NCBI RefSeq assembly: GCF_039539445.1
Contig: NZ_BAABDD010000048.1
Span: 1 to 28,089, forward strand
Origin: Salinactinospora qingdaonensis
Lineage (GTDB): Bacteria > Actinomycetota > Actinomycetes > Streptosporangiales > Streptosporangiaceae
DNA length: 28,089 nucleotides
Direction of reading: 5' to 3'
The notes beneath the pieces are model-generated. The model did not search any database. It was given only the letters and a program-made list of their open reading frames with translations, and had not been told where the DNA came from. The stretch's first letter is position 1; the number at the start of each line of letters is the position of its first letter. Positions 6,332 to 15,152 of this stretch are shown here, piece by piece. The position numbers and the translations under genes were made by a program.

Positions 6332-9300
6332 TCAGCCGCCCGACTCCTCTTGAGGCTGCTCCTCTTCGGGCTGCTCCTCTTGGCCGCCCTGCGCTGCTTC
6401 CTCAGCTCGCTGGAGGGCCTCTTCGAGTTTCTGATTGGCCTCGCCGTAGGCAGCGAAGTCGCCGTCCTGAAGCGCCTGCTGGCCTTCCTCGTAGGCCGCC
6501 GCGGCGTCCTCAAGAGCGGTGGCGAGGTCACCCGAGGGGGCGCCTCCCTCGCCTTCCTCTTGCTGCGGGCTCTCCTCGGAGCCCTCGCCTTCGGGCAGCG
6601 GCTCCTCACCGCCCTCGAACAGGTTGTTCAGGGCTTCTTGGAGGTTGCTGCCGATGGCGACCTCCTGACCGAAGCCCACGAGCACCTGTTGCAGCAGCGG
6701 GTAAGAGGCGTTGTCGCCGCCACCGGCCTGGACGTAGAGCGGCTCGACGTAGAGCAAGCCGCCGGCGAACGGCAGGGTGAGCAGATTGCCGTAGGTGACC
6801 TGCGCCGAACTCTGCTCCAACGGCAGCAGCACCTCACGCACGGCAGCGTCGGCCTGGAACTCGTTTTGCACCTGCCCAGGGCCGAGGATGACGGTGCTGC
6901 GCGGCAGCTCCAGCAGACGCACCTGCCCGTAGGTCTCCGACGTCGGATCACTGTCCACCGCCATGAACGCCGCCAGATTCTCGCGGTTCTGCGGCACGAA
7001 GGTGGAGGTGAGGGAGAACGTCGGCGCGTCGTCACCGGGGTAGCGCAGCGTCTGCCGGTAGGGCGGCTCTGGGTTGTTGCCGTCCTGGGCGGGGTCGCTG
7101 GGCACGTTCCAGAAGTCCTGCCCGCCGTAGAAGGCGTTGGCGTCGGTGACGTGGTAGCGCTTCAGGATCTCCCGCTGCACCTTGAACAGGTCATCGGGGT
7201 AGCGCAGGTGGTTCATCAACTGGTCGCTGATGTCCTCTTTGGAGGTGAGGATGTCGGGGAACGCCTTGGACCAGGTCTTGAGAACGGGGTCCTGGTCGTC
7301 CCAGTTGTAGAGCGTGACCTCACCGTTGTAGGCGTCGACTGTGGCCTTGACGGAGTTGCGGATGTAGTTGACCTCGTTGCCGGGCAGTGCGTCGACGGTG
7401 TTGTTGCCTTCAGTGAAGGTGTCGGTCGTGGCGTCGGCGAGGTCGATGGGGTTGGAGTAGGGGTAGCCGTTGGACGTGGTGTAAGCGTCAACGACCCACT
7501 TGATCCGGCCGTCGACGACGGTCGGGTAGGGGTTGCTGTCGACGGTGAGGAACGGGGCGACCTTCTCAACGCGGTCGGCGGGGTCGCGCTCGTAGAGGAT
7601 CTGCGACTCGCTGTTGATGGCGCTGTTGAGCAGGATGTCGGGTTCCTGGTATTTGACCGCGTACAGGATGCGGTCGAACAGGCCGCCGATGCCCACTCCG
7701 CCGTCGCCGGCGTAGTGGTTGGTGGCCTGGCCCGAGTCGCCCCCGGTAGCGCCACCGCCTTCCTCCTCGGCGGGGCTCTCCTCGCCCGTGGGACTCTGCT
7801 CGCCCTCCTCGCTGTTTCCGGCGGGCGCTTGGGCGCTGTCGGGAGTGGGTGAGGCCAGCGGGGTCGGTGTGGCGGCGTCCTCGGTGGTGGGGACGTCCTC
7901 GGAGCTGGCGTCGAGCGGGTAGTCGTACTCGGGTTCGGCGTTGACGATGACGTATTCGGCGCCTTCGTTGCCGTAGTAGATGCGTGGCTCGTAACCGTCG
8001 CTGACCTGCGACAGCTCGCCTTTGGGCGGGATGCCGTACTCGGTGAAGACGGGGCGGCCCTCCGCGTCGACCTGGTTGCCCGCCGCGGCGACGATGCCGA
8101 AGCCGTGAGTGTAGACGAGGTGGCGCGTCAGCCAGTTGTCCTGACCTTCGGGCGGTCCTTCCAGCTCGCGCGCAGCGATGATGGTGTCGACAGTGCCCCC
8201 CTCGGGCGTGGGGTAGCGGTCGACCTCAAGCACGTTGGGGAACTGGTAGAACCCGCGGACCTGCTGGGTCTGCTGGTAGGTCTGGGAGACGACCGAGGGG
8301 TCGACCAGGCGCACGCTGGGGATGGTCGACGCCTCTTGGACCAGTTGCTCCTGGGTGAGTTCGGTCTGGGCGTCGTAGGTCTGGTCCTCGGTGTCGCTGA
8401 GGCCGTAGGCGGCGCGCGTGGAGTCGATGTTGCGCTGAATGTAGGTCGACTCAAGCCGCTGCTCGTTGGGGCGCACGGTGAACTGCTGGATGATGGCGGG
8501 GTAGATGCCGCCGATGAGCACGGCCGACAGCACCAGCAGCCCCAGGCTGACCATGGGGACCATGGCGTTTTTGAAGTAGATGTTGGCGAAGAACAGTGCC
8601 GCGCAGACGAGGGCGATGATGAAGAGGATGATCTTGGCGATCAGCACCGCGTTGACGTCGGTGTAGGAGGCACCGAAGGCGTAGCCGCGCTCGGAGAACA
8701 CCAGCCCGTACTGGTCGAGCCAGTAGGCGGCGGCCTTGAGCAGGACGAAGACGCCGAGCAGCACTGAGAGGTGCACGCGCGCGGCAGGGGTGGCGCGCTG
8801 GCCTTGGGGCTGTAGGCGAACCCCGCCGTAGAGGTAGTGGACGATGACCGCCGCGATGAAGGCAATGATGATAGCGGCGAAGAGGTAGCCCAGAATGACC
8901 CGAAGGAAGGGGTAGACGAAGGTGTAGAAGGAGAGGTCGATCCCGAACTGAGGATCGGTGGCACCGAAGTCGGTGGCGTTGGCGAACTGGAGGTAGGTCT
9001 GCCAGTCTGAGCCCGCCGAGGCGCCCGTCAGCAGGGCGAGCCCGCCGACGATACCCCAGAAGAAGAGCTTGCGGTGCGGATCTACCGAGGCGCGGTAGCG
9101 GTCGAGCCCCTGTTGCTCCAGGAAGGGCGGGTAGACCGGCCGCATCCGGTAGGCGAAGTACATACTGGCCCCGACGATCAGCGCCATCACGAGGCCGGCA
9201 CCGACGAACAGCAGCGCTCGCGTGCGTAGCTCTGTGGTGAAGACCGAGGTAAAGCCGACCGATTCGAACCATTTGTAATCGGTCCAAAAGTTCGCGGCCA

Positions 9301-9406
9301 GCATGATTCCTGCAATGATGACGACCACGGCCGCCGCGATGGGCGCGACAAGCCGCGATCGACGAGGCATACGCGCGTTGGGTGCGCCAGGCGTTCGGAT
9401 ACTCAC
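6332..9406 (-). CDS. UPF0182 family large membrane protein
   Basis: A 1024-residue integral membrane protein of the UPF0182 (COG1615) family, conserved across actinobacteria (Rv3193c in M. tuberculosis) and of unknown function. Seven hydrophobic segments lie at about residues 18-38, 63-86, 113-130, 167-190, 212-230, 252-275 and 283-302. A large, probably extracytoplasmic, domain follows. Family motifs include NFWTDYKWFESVGF near 39-52 and FTVRPNEQRLE near 309-319. A Ser/Thr/Pro/Glu-rich low-complexity stretch lies near 485-560, and the last 120 residues are strongly acidic, with EEQPEEEQPQEE near the end. The GTG at 9406 is preceded by a good GGGGGAGGC ribosome binding site. It is divergent from the PPA1309-like gene. 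Confidence 0.93.
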   Translation of the reverse strand: MSIRTPGAPNARMPRRSRLVAPIAAAVVVIIAGIMLAANFWTDYKWFESVGFTSVFTTELRTRALLFVGAGLVMALIVGASMYFAYRMRPVYPPFLEQQGLDRYRASVDPHRKLFFWGIVGGLALLTGASAGSDWQTYLQFANATDFGATDPQFGIDLSFYTFVYPFLRVILGYLFAAIIIAFIAAVIVHYLYGGVRLQPQGQRATPAARVHLSVLLGVFVLLKAAAYWLDQYGLVFSERGYAFGASYTDVNAVLIAKIILFIIALVCAALFFANIYFKNAMVPMVSLGLLVLSAVLIGGIYPAIIQQFTVRPNEQRLESTYIQRNIDSTRAAYGLSDTEDQTYDAQTELTQEQLVQEASTIPSVRLVDPSVVSQTYQQTQQVRGFYQFPNVLEVDRYPTPEGGTVDTIIAARELEGPPEGQDNWLTRHLVYTHGFGIVAAAGNQVDAEGRPVFTEYGIPPKGELSQVSDGYEPRIYYGNEGAEYVIVNAEPEYDYPLDASSEDVPTTEDAATPTPLASPTPDSAQAPAGNSEEGEQSPTGEESPAEEEGGGATGGDSGQATNHYAGDGGVGIGGLFDRILYAVKYQEPDILLNSAINSESQILYERDPADRVEKVAPFLTVDSNPYPTVVDGRIKWVVDAYTTSNGYPYSNPIDLADATTDTFTEGNNTVDALPGNEVNYIRNSVKATVDAYNGEVTLYNWDDQDPVLKTWSKAFPDILTSKEDISDQLMNHLRYPDDLFKVQREILKRYHVTDANAFYGGQDFWNVPSDPAQDGNNPEPPYRQTLRYPGDDAPTFSLTSTFVPQNRENLAAFMAVDSDPTSETYGQVRLLELPRSTVILGPGQVQNEFQADAAVREVLLPLEQSSAQVTYGNLLTLPFAGGLLYVEPLYVQAGGGDNASYPLLQQVLVGFGQEVAIGSNLQEALNNLFEGGEEPLPEGEGSEESPQQEEGEGGAPSGDLATALEDAAAAYEEGQQALQDGDFAAYGEANQKLEEALQRAEEAAQGGQEEQPEEEQPQEESGG

Positions 9407-9752
9407 GCCTCCCCCTCGTCATGGCTGTTGATGGTCGGGTATGCGGACATGGGGCGTCCTTTGTCTTGGCAACTTATGGAACGGCGCCATTGGTTCCCGG
9501 AACCACGCGCCGATGCATGTCGAGATGACATCGGTCCCGTATCGGCGTGGTCGCGCCGGGGCGGGAAGAGCCGGTGCCACCGCCACGACCCTACTCGGCA
9601 CCGCACCATAGCCGCCGCTGGCTGCGAGGTCGCAGACCATGAAAGTTGGAGCTTACTCGCAGGTGGTGGGCTCGTGGTCCTCCGCGTCGCCGCGAGAACA
9701 GCCCACGGCCGCCGGTGTGCGAGGGCACGTGGTGGTCGGCGACACTGGAGAG
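9407..9752. other. Divergent intergenic region between UPF0182 and the PPA1309-like gene
   Basis: About 345 bases with no gene I can support. It must carry the promoters of both flanking genes. The one notable feature is a 15-base palindrome, TGGTTCCCGGAACCA, at 9491-9505, a candidate operator about 85 bp upstream of the UPF0182 start. Confidence 0.45.
9491..9505. promoter_or_regulatory. Candidate operator palindrome
   Basis: Perfect odd palindrome TGGTTCC-C-GGAACCA in the divergent promoter region. The size fits a dimeric helix-turn-helix regulator, but no regulator is identified and a chance occurrence is possible. Confidence 0.3.
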
Positions 9753-10310
9753 ATGGCTTTCAATATTCGTGATGCCGTGATGGAACTGGAGCGCCACGCG
9801 GCCGAGCAGGGGTGGGATCAAGCGCCGCGGGTCTACGCCCTGGTGGCGACGAGCGACCTGCTGGAGCGCGAGCCGCACCTGGCCGAAATTCTGGGCATAT
9901 CTCAGCCTGTCAGCGAGGGGGACCTGACGCCGGTCGAACAAGAACCTCTCCCGCAGGAGATGGAGATCGACGCCGCCTTGGGCCGCATGGCCTGGCCCGA
10001 AGCGGTTACAGGGTGTGCGCTGGTCATGGAGGGCCTGGTGGCCAAGGACTCTAACGAGATGGCCGGCATGGAGGGGGTGGACGGAGCCGCCGACTCGGCC
10101 CGGCCCGACGGCGAGGCGAACGGGGCAGCGGGCCAGGGACGGCCCGCCACCGAAGAGGTCCGGATGGTCGCCGGAGTGCTGCGCGACGGGGAACGCTACT
10201 CGGCTGTGCGCATGCGCGCCTACGACAGTGAGGAGCACGTCCTCAACGGGACCGACCTCGTCCCCAACCTGACCTCAGCGCTGGCACTGACGTTGGAGGA
10301 CGACGGCTGA
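9753..10310 (+). CDS. PPA1309-like conserved actinobacterial protein
   Basis: A 185-residue protein resembling the PPA1309 family, small conserved actinobacterial proteins of unknown function often encoded beside the UPF0182 gene. The recognisable parts are an N-terminal helical start (AFNIRDAVMELERHAAEQGWDQAPRVYAL, cited by position 2-30), a central segment around EMEIDAALGRMAWPEAVTGCAL and a C-terminal VAGVLRDGERYSAVRM block. An Ala/Gly-rich linker lies between the last two. No transmembrane segment or catalytic motif is visible. The ATG at 9753 is chosen because family-like sequence begins there. The frame is open upstream to 9639, but that part looks non-coding. It converges on the PDZ-Lon protease gene with only 3 bp between stops. 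Confidence 0.75.
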   Translation: MAFNIRDAVMELERHAAEQGWDQAPRVYALVATSDLLEREPHLAEILGISQPVSEGDLTPVEQEPLPQEMEIDAALGRMAWPEAVTGCALVMEGLVAKDSNEMAGMEGVDGAADSARPDGEANGAAGQGRPATEEVRMVAGVLRDGERYSAVRMRAYDSEEHVLNGTDLVPNLTSALALTLEDDG

Positions 10311-10313
10311 ACC

Positions 10314-11363
10314 TCACTCGCAGCGGGGAAGGTCGGCTACACCCTCACCGGTGCGGATAGCCGCAAGGGCCGCGGTGGCGTCGCTGAGCTTTTCGATACT
10401 GATGACCTTGAGCTCGCCGGTAGCCGCGGAGTCGAAGGTCTGCGAGCAGCTCTCCGCGGCGACAAAGAAGTACTCGGCGTCGGCGCGCTGGGCGCTGACC
10501 ATCTTCTGCTCCACGCCGCTGACCCCGCCGACATCGCCATCAGCGTCGATGGTTCCGGTGCCGGCGATGCGGTGACCGCCGGTGAGGCCCTCCTCGCTGA
10601 GATGGTCCATGATCCCCAGAGCGAACATCATGCCCGCGCTTGGGCCGCCGATGTCGCCCACGCTGATGTCGACCTCGAAGGGGAACCGCATGTCGTTTCC
10701 GACCATCACGCCGATGATGGGACCGCCCTCCTCGGACTGGGTCGTTTCGATGGTGAACTCGCGCGTCTGGCCGTCCCTGACGATGGTGAGCTCCACCGGC
10801 TCGCCGGGCTGCCGGTCGCCCACGTCGGCGACGACCTCCTCCTTGTCGGCGACCGGTTCGCCGTCGACGTGGGTGATGCGGTCCTCGGCCTTGAGCGTGC
10901 CCTGGGCGGGCATGCCGTCATTGACGGAGACGACGACCGCGCTGACCTCGTAGTCGATCCCGAGCTGGTTGAACGCCGCGGCTGTGGCCAACTCCTGGGA
11001 GTCGTCCATCTGTAGGCTCTGCGTTTCGGCGATCTCGTCCATGCTGCGGCCCGGCGGGTAGAGCACCTCTTCCGGCAGCACGGCCTGGCTGGGCGACAGC
11101 CATGCGCTCAGCGCGGAGAACAAATCCATGCGTGCACTCGGACCACCGCTGTACTGCACGGTGACCATGGACAGCCCGCCCTCGTGCTCGTAGCTCTCGT
11201 GGCCCTCGACCTGGATGACGCTCTCGCCGTCCTGCTCGCCAAGCGTGTCGACCGTGATGCCGGGAGAGGCGATGAGATAGGGAACGGGCAAGTACATGCC
11301 GCCAACCGCCAACCCGATGAGGAGCACGGCCGCAACAATAAGAGTCACCGCGCGACGCAACAT
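10314..11363 (-). CDS. PDZ domain-containing Lon-like membrane protease (YlbL family)
   Basis: A 349-residue membrane-anchored serine protease. A single N-terminal transmembrane helix (about residues 4-23) is followed by a typical LPVPYLIASPG segment at 25-34. A PDZ domain spans about 145-215 (DGMPAQGTLKAEDRI). The C-terminal Lon-type domain has the catalytic serine in GGPSAGMMFALGI (Ser242) and the catalytic lysine in GVEQKM (Lys287), the Ser-Lys dyad. The M. tuberculosis counterpart is Rv3194c. The ATG at 11363 is chosen because it places the membrane helix at the N-terminus; an in-frame GTG at 11438 would add 25 residues. The active site faces outside by topology. The substrate is unknown. 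Confidence 0.92.
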   Translation of the reverse strand: MLRRAVTLIVAAVLLIGLAVGGMYLPVPYLIASPGITVDTLGEQDGESVIQVEGHESYEHEGGLSMVTVQYSGGPSARMDLFSALSAWLSPSQAVLPEEVLYPPGRSMDEIAETQSLQMDDSQELATAAAFNQLGIDYEVSAVVVSVNDGMPAQGTLKAEDRITHVDGEPVADKEEVVADVGDRQPGEPVELTIVRDGQTREFTIETTQSEEGGPIIGVMVGNDMRFPFEVDISVGDIGGPSAGMMFALGIMDHLSEEGLTGGHRIAGTGTIDADGDVGGVSGVEQKMVSAQRADAEYFFVAAESCSQTFDSAATGELKVISIEKLSDATAALAAIRTGEGVADLPRCE

Positions 11364-11489
11364 GTGGGCAAGCCTAAACGTGTTTCGTGGCTGCTGGGGT
11401 GCTGCCCCGCTCTCGCCGAAGCGATCCGCCGACGCCACCGTAGGGCCGCAGGCGAGACCGTACCGCCTACCGCGGCGGTGACAGCGGTG

Positions 11490-11927
11490 TCAGCAGGCCC
11501 CCACCCACTCGCTGTCGCCGTCGGTGAAGTTCTGGTGTTTCCAGATCGGCACCTCAGCCTTGATGTCGTCGATGAGTCGGCGGCACGCGGCGAAGGCCTC
11601 CTCGCGGTGGGCGGCCGAGGCGGCCACGACAACGGCGGTGTCGCCGATGGCGAGATCACCGACGCGGTGCAGCGCCGCCACCCGCCAGACCGGCCGGCCG
11701 TCGGCGGAGGTGTCGGCCAGGACCTTCTCCATGACGCGGCGCAACTGTGAGGCGGCGCTGGGGTGGGCCGAGTACGACAGGGCCGTGACGCCACGCCCGT
11801 GGTCGTGGTCGCGGACTGTACCGATGAAAAACGCCGTCCCGCCCGCACGAGGGTCACCGACCGCGGCGAGAACCTCGTCGATCGAGAGCGGCGCCGCACG
11901 CAGTTCAGCGAGGGCTATGGGATCCAC
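11490..11927 (-). CDS. moaE: Molybdopterin synthase catalytic subunit MoaE
   Basis: Large subunit of molybdopterin synthase, which with MoaD inserts two sulfurs into precursor Z (cPMP) in molybdenum cofactor synthesis. The 145 residues cover the whole family: FFIGTVRDHD near 33-42, HRVGDLAIGD near 87-96, SAAHREEAFAACRRLID near 104-120 and KAEVPIWKHQ near 123-132. Lys123 and Lys130 correspond to the conserved active-site lysines. The GTG at 11927 has only a close GGAGT upstream, so the start is moderately certain. No other Moco gene is in the window; MoaD must be elsewhere. It runs the same way as the PDZ-Lon gene (126 bp downstream) and the epimerase (60 bp upstream). Confidence 0.95.
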   Translation of the reverse strand: MDPIALAELRAAPLSIDEVLAAVGDPRAGGTAFFIGTVRDHDHGRGVTALSYSAHPSAASQLRRVMEKVLADTSADGRPVWRVAALHRVGDLAIGDTAVVVAASAAHREEAFAACRRLIDDIKAEVPIWKHQNFTDGDSEWVGAC

Positions 11928-11987
11928 ACTCCGACGCTACCAAGTCGGTCCCACAGTCGGGATGACGCGCCGTTGGAGCGGGCGTGG

Positions 11988-13115
11988 TCAGTCCCTTCTG
12001 CGCCGGCGCAGCCGGTGCACCGCCGCTGCGGTGCCGATCGCGGCGGCAGCGGCGCCCGCGGCGCCGGCCGCGGTGATCGTCGCCTCCTTGCGCCCCAGAC
12101 TGCGGCCGACGAAGGCGGGTTTGCCGCTGCGGGCCTCCAGCAGCTCGCGCAGCGCCTCGCTGTTGTCGTAGGCGGGGCGCCAACCGGCATCGCGCAGGGT
12201 AGCGCAGTCGACCACGCACGGGTAGACGAGGAACCTCAGTTCGCTGTCGGGAGCGGGGCGCCTCCGGTGCAGGCGCTGGATCGAGCTGAAGGCCAACTCG
12301 GGGGCCACCTCGAACTCGCGCAACTGGGCGATCCGGCACGCCTCGGCCTGACTGAGCGCCCCGTCGCTGCCCACGGCGATGACGCCCTCGGCGTTATCGA
12401 CGCCCGCAGCGACCACGAAGGCCAGCGCGTCGACGAGATCCTCGACATGGCAGAACTGCCACGCCTGCTCACAGCCTTTCACGGCGAGCAGGCGCGGCGC
12501 GGAGAAGTGACGGCTCAGCAGCGTGTCGAGCTCGGGGCCGACGAGGGGGGCGGGCCTGACGACGGTGACCGAAAGGCCGGGGTGGGCGCGCCGGGAGAGC
12601 ACGGCCAACTCCTCGATCTCGGCGAAGTCGCCGAGCAAGCTCGCCCCCGTCTGGGGGTGGGCCGGCGCGGACTCTTTGATGGGGATGGGGTTGGCCGGGT
12701 CGGCACCATAGACCATAGTGCTGGTGAGCAGGATCACGCGCTGCACACGCTCGGCCGCAGCCGCCGTCAACACGGTTTGGGCCCCACGGATGTTGTAGGC
12801 GCGCCGTTCGCGCGGGGAGGAATCTATGCGACGGTCGTCATCGGCGTGTACGAGGACGTCGACCTCGGCGAGCTTGCCGGCCAACCGGGGGTCGCGCGCG
12901 TCGGTGACGCGCCACGTGACCCCTTCGACGTCGCCCCGTTCCCCGTCGATAGCGACGACCTTGGAGATCCGCGGCTCCCGCTCGGAACCCGAGATGGTGG
13001 CCAGACGTTCGACGAGCAAGCGCCCGACTCCCGTGGCGGCTCCCGTGACCGCAACGACCAGTCCCGCGCCTGGCCCGCTGTGCTCTGCGCGAACCTGACC
13101 GAATCGAGTATCCAC
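11988..13115 (-). CDS. NAD-dependent epimerase/dehydratase (extended SDR) with C-terminal membrane anchor
   Basis: A 375-residue Rossmann protein. The nucleotide-binding motif TGAATGVG lies near residues 24-31. An acidic residue ends the second strand in VVAIDGERGD. The serine/tyrosine region is TSTMVYGADP, but the lysine normally four residues after the tyrosine is not present, so catalytic function may be altered. The C-terminus has an Ala/Gly-rich hydrophobic stretch (about 345-368) followed by HRLRRRRRD, which reads as a membrane anchor with a positive cytoplasmic tail. The substrate is unknown. The start GTG at 13115 is divergent from the DUF2342 gene with 61 bp between them. Confidence 0.85.
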   Translation of the reverse strand: MDTRFGQVRAEHSGPGAGLVVAVTGAATGVGRLLVERLATISGSEREPRISKVVAIDGERGDVEGVTWRVTDARDPRLAGKLAEVDVLVHADDDRRIDSSPRERRAYNIRGAQTVLTAAAAERVQRVILLTSTMVYGADPANPIPIKESAPAHPQTGASLLGDFAEIEELAVLSRRAHPGLSVTVVRPAPLVGPELDTLLSRHFSAPRLLAVKGCEQAWQFCHVEDLVDALAFVVAAGVDNAEGVIAVGSDGALSQAEACRIAQLREFEVAPELAFSSIQRLHRRRPAPDSELRFLVYPCVVDCATLRDAGWRPAYDNSEALRELLEARSGKPAFVGRSLGRKEATITAAGAAGAAAAAIGTAAAVHRLRRRRRD

Positions 13116-13176
13116 TCCGGGCGGCTCCCAGCTAACGTGACAGTGGAGACATTCCTATCCTGCCTGAGGTCTGATC

Positions 13177-14556
13177 GTGAGTGACCCACCTTTTGGTTTC
13201 AGCATGCCGAACGACCCCGACGACGAGTCGGGCCGGGGCTCGGGAAAGTCCGGCTCCGGAAGTGGCGGAGCAGGCGGGGAGTTCCCGGGTATGCCGGGCG
13301 GTTTCCCGTTCGGTGACCCGCAACAGATGGCGCAGATGCTGCGCCAGTTCGCCGACATGATGTCGTCGCAGAGTTCGTCCGGCGAAAGCACGGGCAGCGG
13401 CATCAATTGGGACATGGCAAAGAACCTCGCACGCCACAGCCTGACCGAGCAGGGTGACCCGAGTGTGGGGGTGATCGAGTACTCGCGGGTGCAGGAGGCC
13501 CTGCGCCTAGCCGACCTGTGGCTGAACGAAGCCACGTCGTTCCCGTCGGGTGTGCACTCGATGGAGGCGTGGAGCCGCTCGGAGTGGGTCGAGCGGACCA
13601 TGGACACGTGGTCGCGGCTGTGCGAGCCGCTCACCGCCCGGATCGTGGAATCCATGGGGCAGAACATGCCCGAGGAGATGGCCTCCATGGCCGGCCCCCT
13701 GCTGGGGATGGTGCGCCAGATGGGCGGAATGCTCGTCGGGCAGCAGGCCGGTCAAGCCATTGGCGAGCTCGCGCGCGAGGTGCTGGGCTCGACCGACGTG
13801 GGGCTGCCGCTGGCCGGCGAGGGACGGGCCGCGCTGCTGCCCGCCGGCCTGGCCGCCTTCGGCTCGGGCTTGGAACTGCCCGAGGAGGAGCTACGGCTCT
13901 ACATCGCGGCGCGCGAAACCGCCCACCACCGGCTGTTCGCCCACGCCCCATGGCTGCGCTCGCACCTGTTCAACCTGGTCGAGGAGTACGCCCGCGGCAT
14001 GTCGTTCGACATGAGCGGGTTGGAGGAAAAGCTTGGCCAAATCGATTTGGCCAATCCCGAAGCGCTACAGGAAGTGCTGTCGGGCAGCGAAGGCGGCGAG
14101 GGACTGTTCCAGCCGCGCGACACGCCACAGCAAAAAGCGTCGCTGGCCCGCCTAGAGACGGCGTTGGCCCTGATCGAAGGCTGGGTGTCGGTCGTGGTCG
14201 ACGCGGCAGTGGCCGACCGGCTGCCCTACACCCCGGCGCTGGCGGAAGCGATCCGGCGACGGCGGGCCACCGGAGGACCGGCCGAGCACACCTTCGCCAC
14301 GCTGGTGGGGCTGGAGTTGCGCCCGCGGCGGCTGCGCGAGGCGTCGGCACTGTGGACCGCGTTGGGCGAGGCCCAAGGGATCAGTGGCCGCGACGCGGTC
14401 TGGGCCCACCCCGACCTCATGCCCTCCAGTGACGACCTCGACGATCCCGACGCTTTCATCCGTAGCCGCACCGAGGCCGAGGACATCGACATCTCCCAGT
14501 TCACCGACGACGCCGGAGGCGAGAGCCGCGGTCGGGACGAGGACGGCGGCGATTGA
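13177..14556 (+). CDS. DUF2342 zinc-dependent metallopeptidase-like protein
   Basis: A 459-residue member of the actinobacterial DUF2342/zincin_2 family (Rv3195 in M. tuberculosis), predicted to be a zinc metalloprotease fold but without a known substrate. The N-terminal 60 residues are Gly/Ser/Pro-rich and disordered. The helical core includes SMGQNMPEEMASM, VGQQAGQAIGELAREVLG and the AARETAHHRLF motif near residue 250, which carries the putative metal-binding histidines. A conserved VSVVVDAAVADRLP block and an acidic C-terminal tail follow. The GTG at 13177 has GAGGTCTGATC just upstream. Its TGA overlaps the TTG start of the NUDIX gene by 4 bp, indicating coupled translation. Confidence 0.88.
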   Translation: MSDPPFGFSMPNDPDDESGRGSGKSGSGSGGAGGEFPGMPGGFPFGDPQQMAQMLRQFADMMSSQSSSGESTGSGINWDMAKNLARHSLTEQGDPSVGVIEYSRVQEALRLADLWLNEATSFPSGVHSMEAWSRSEWVERTMDTWSRLCEPLTARIVESMGQNMPEEMASMAGPLLGMVRQMGGMLVGQQAGQAIGELAREVLGSTDVGLPLAGEGRAALLPAGLAAFGSGLELPEEELRLYIAARETAHHRLFAHAPWLRSHLFNLVEEYARGMSFDMSGLEEKLGQIDLANPEALQEVLSGSEGGEGLFQPRDTPQQKASLARLETALALIEGWVSVVVDAAVADRLPYTPALAEAIRRRRATGGPAEHTFATLVGLELRPRRLREASALWTALGEAQGISGRDAVWAHPDLMPSSDDLDDPDAFIRSRTEAEDIDISQFTDDAGGESRGRDEDGGD

Positions 14557-15152
14557 GCCTCCACGCCCACGCCCACGCGCTTTTGGCCACGTGGAGCGCA
14601 CCTGACCCAGAGCAAGAGAAGCTGCGCCGCGCGTACCTGGACCACCTTGACCGCTACTCGGACGCCATGTGGCGGTCGTGTCTGCCCGGGCACCTGACCG
14701 CCAGCGCCGCAGTCATGACCGCCTCAGGGCGGCGCACGGTGCTCACCCTGCACCGCAAGCTCGGCAAGTGGCTCCAGGTAGGTGGGCACTGTGACGAGGA
14801 CGACCCCTCGCTACAGGCAGCCGCGCTTCGGGAGGCCACGGAGGAATCGGGGATCGCCGATTTGCGCCTGCTGCCCGAGCCGGTACGGCTGGATCGCCAT
14901 GCGGTCCCCTGCGGTGGCGGCTCTTGGCACCTCGATGTGCAGTTCGCCGCCGTCGCGCCGGACGGCGCGGCGCTCACCCGCGACGACGCGGAGTCGGTCG
15001 ATCTGGGCTGGTTCGATATCGACGAATTGCCCCACCCTTCCGACGAGGCGTGCCAGGCCCTTGTGCGGGCCGCCGCAACAGCGGTAGCGACCATGGACGG
15101 GGCGCAGCGCTGCGCCCCGTCGCCAAGCGCCGCCGACCGCTCTCGCAGCTAG
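14553..15152 (+). CDS. NUDIX hydrolase
   Basis: A 199-residue protein with a NUDIX domain. The box starts at Gly78 (GGHCDEDDPSLQ) and continues as REATEESGI at 93-101. The usual glutamate six residues after the first glycine is replaced by Asp84; the REUXEEXGU part is intact. The substrate cannot be inferred. The TTG start overlaps the DUF2342 stop (TTGA), suggesting one transcript. The last 20 or so codons contain a 26-bp perfect palindrome (15096-15121) and look unlike the family. The TAG stop at 15150-15152 is formed by the TA target site and first G of inverted-repeat element copy 2. Confidence 0.85.
   Translation: MSLHAHAHALLATWSAPDPEQEKLRRAYLDHLDRYSDAMWRSCLPGHLTASAAVMTASGRRTVLTLHRKLGKWLQVGGHCDEDDPSLQAAALREATEESGIADLRLLPEPVRLDRHAVPCGGGSWHLDVQFAAVAPDGAALTRDDAESVDLGWFDIDELPHPSDEACQALVRAAATAVATMDGAQRCAPSPSAADRSRS
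15096..15121. repeat. 26-bp perfect palindrome in the 3' end of the NUDIX gene
   Basis: A self-complementary sequence with half-site GACGGGGCGCAGC and its exact complement, no spacer. It lies 29 bases before the NUDIX stop. It could act as an intragenic terminator or a protein binding site; with no loop it would form a hairpin only by opening a few central pairs. Confidence 0.8.

Noticed and set aside
6350..7852. 500-codon open frame on the + strand
   Set aside because: It is the antisense shadow of the UPF0182 gene; the minus-strand protein has clear family identity.
11763..13184. 473-codon open frame on the + strand
   Set aside because: Antisense to the SDR epimerase, whose Rossmann motif and C-terminal anchor are clear.
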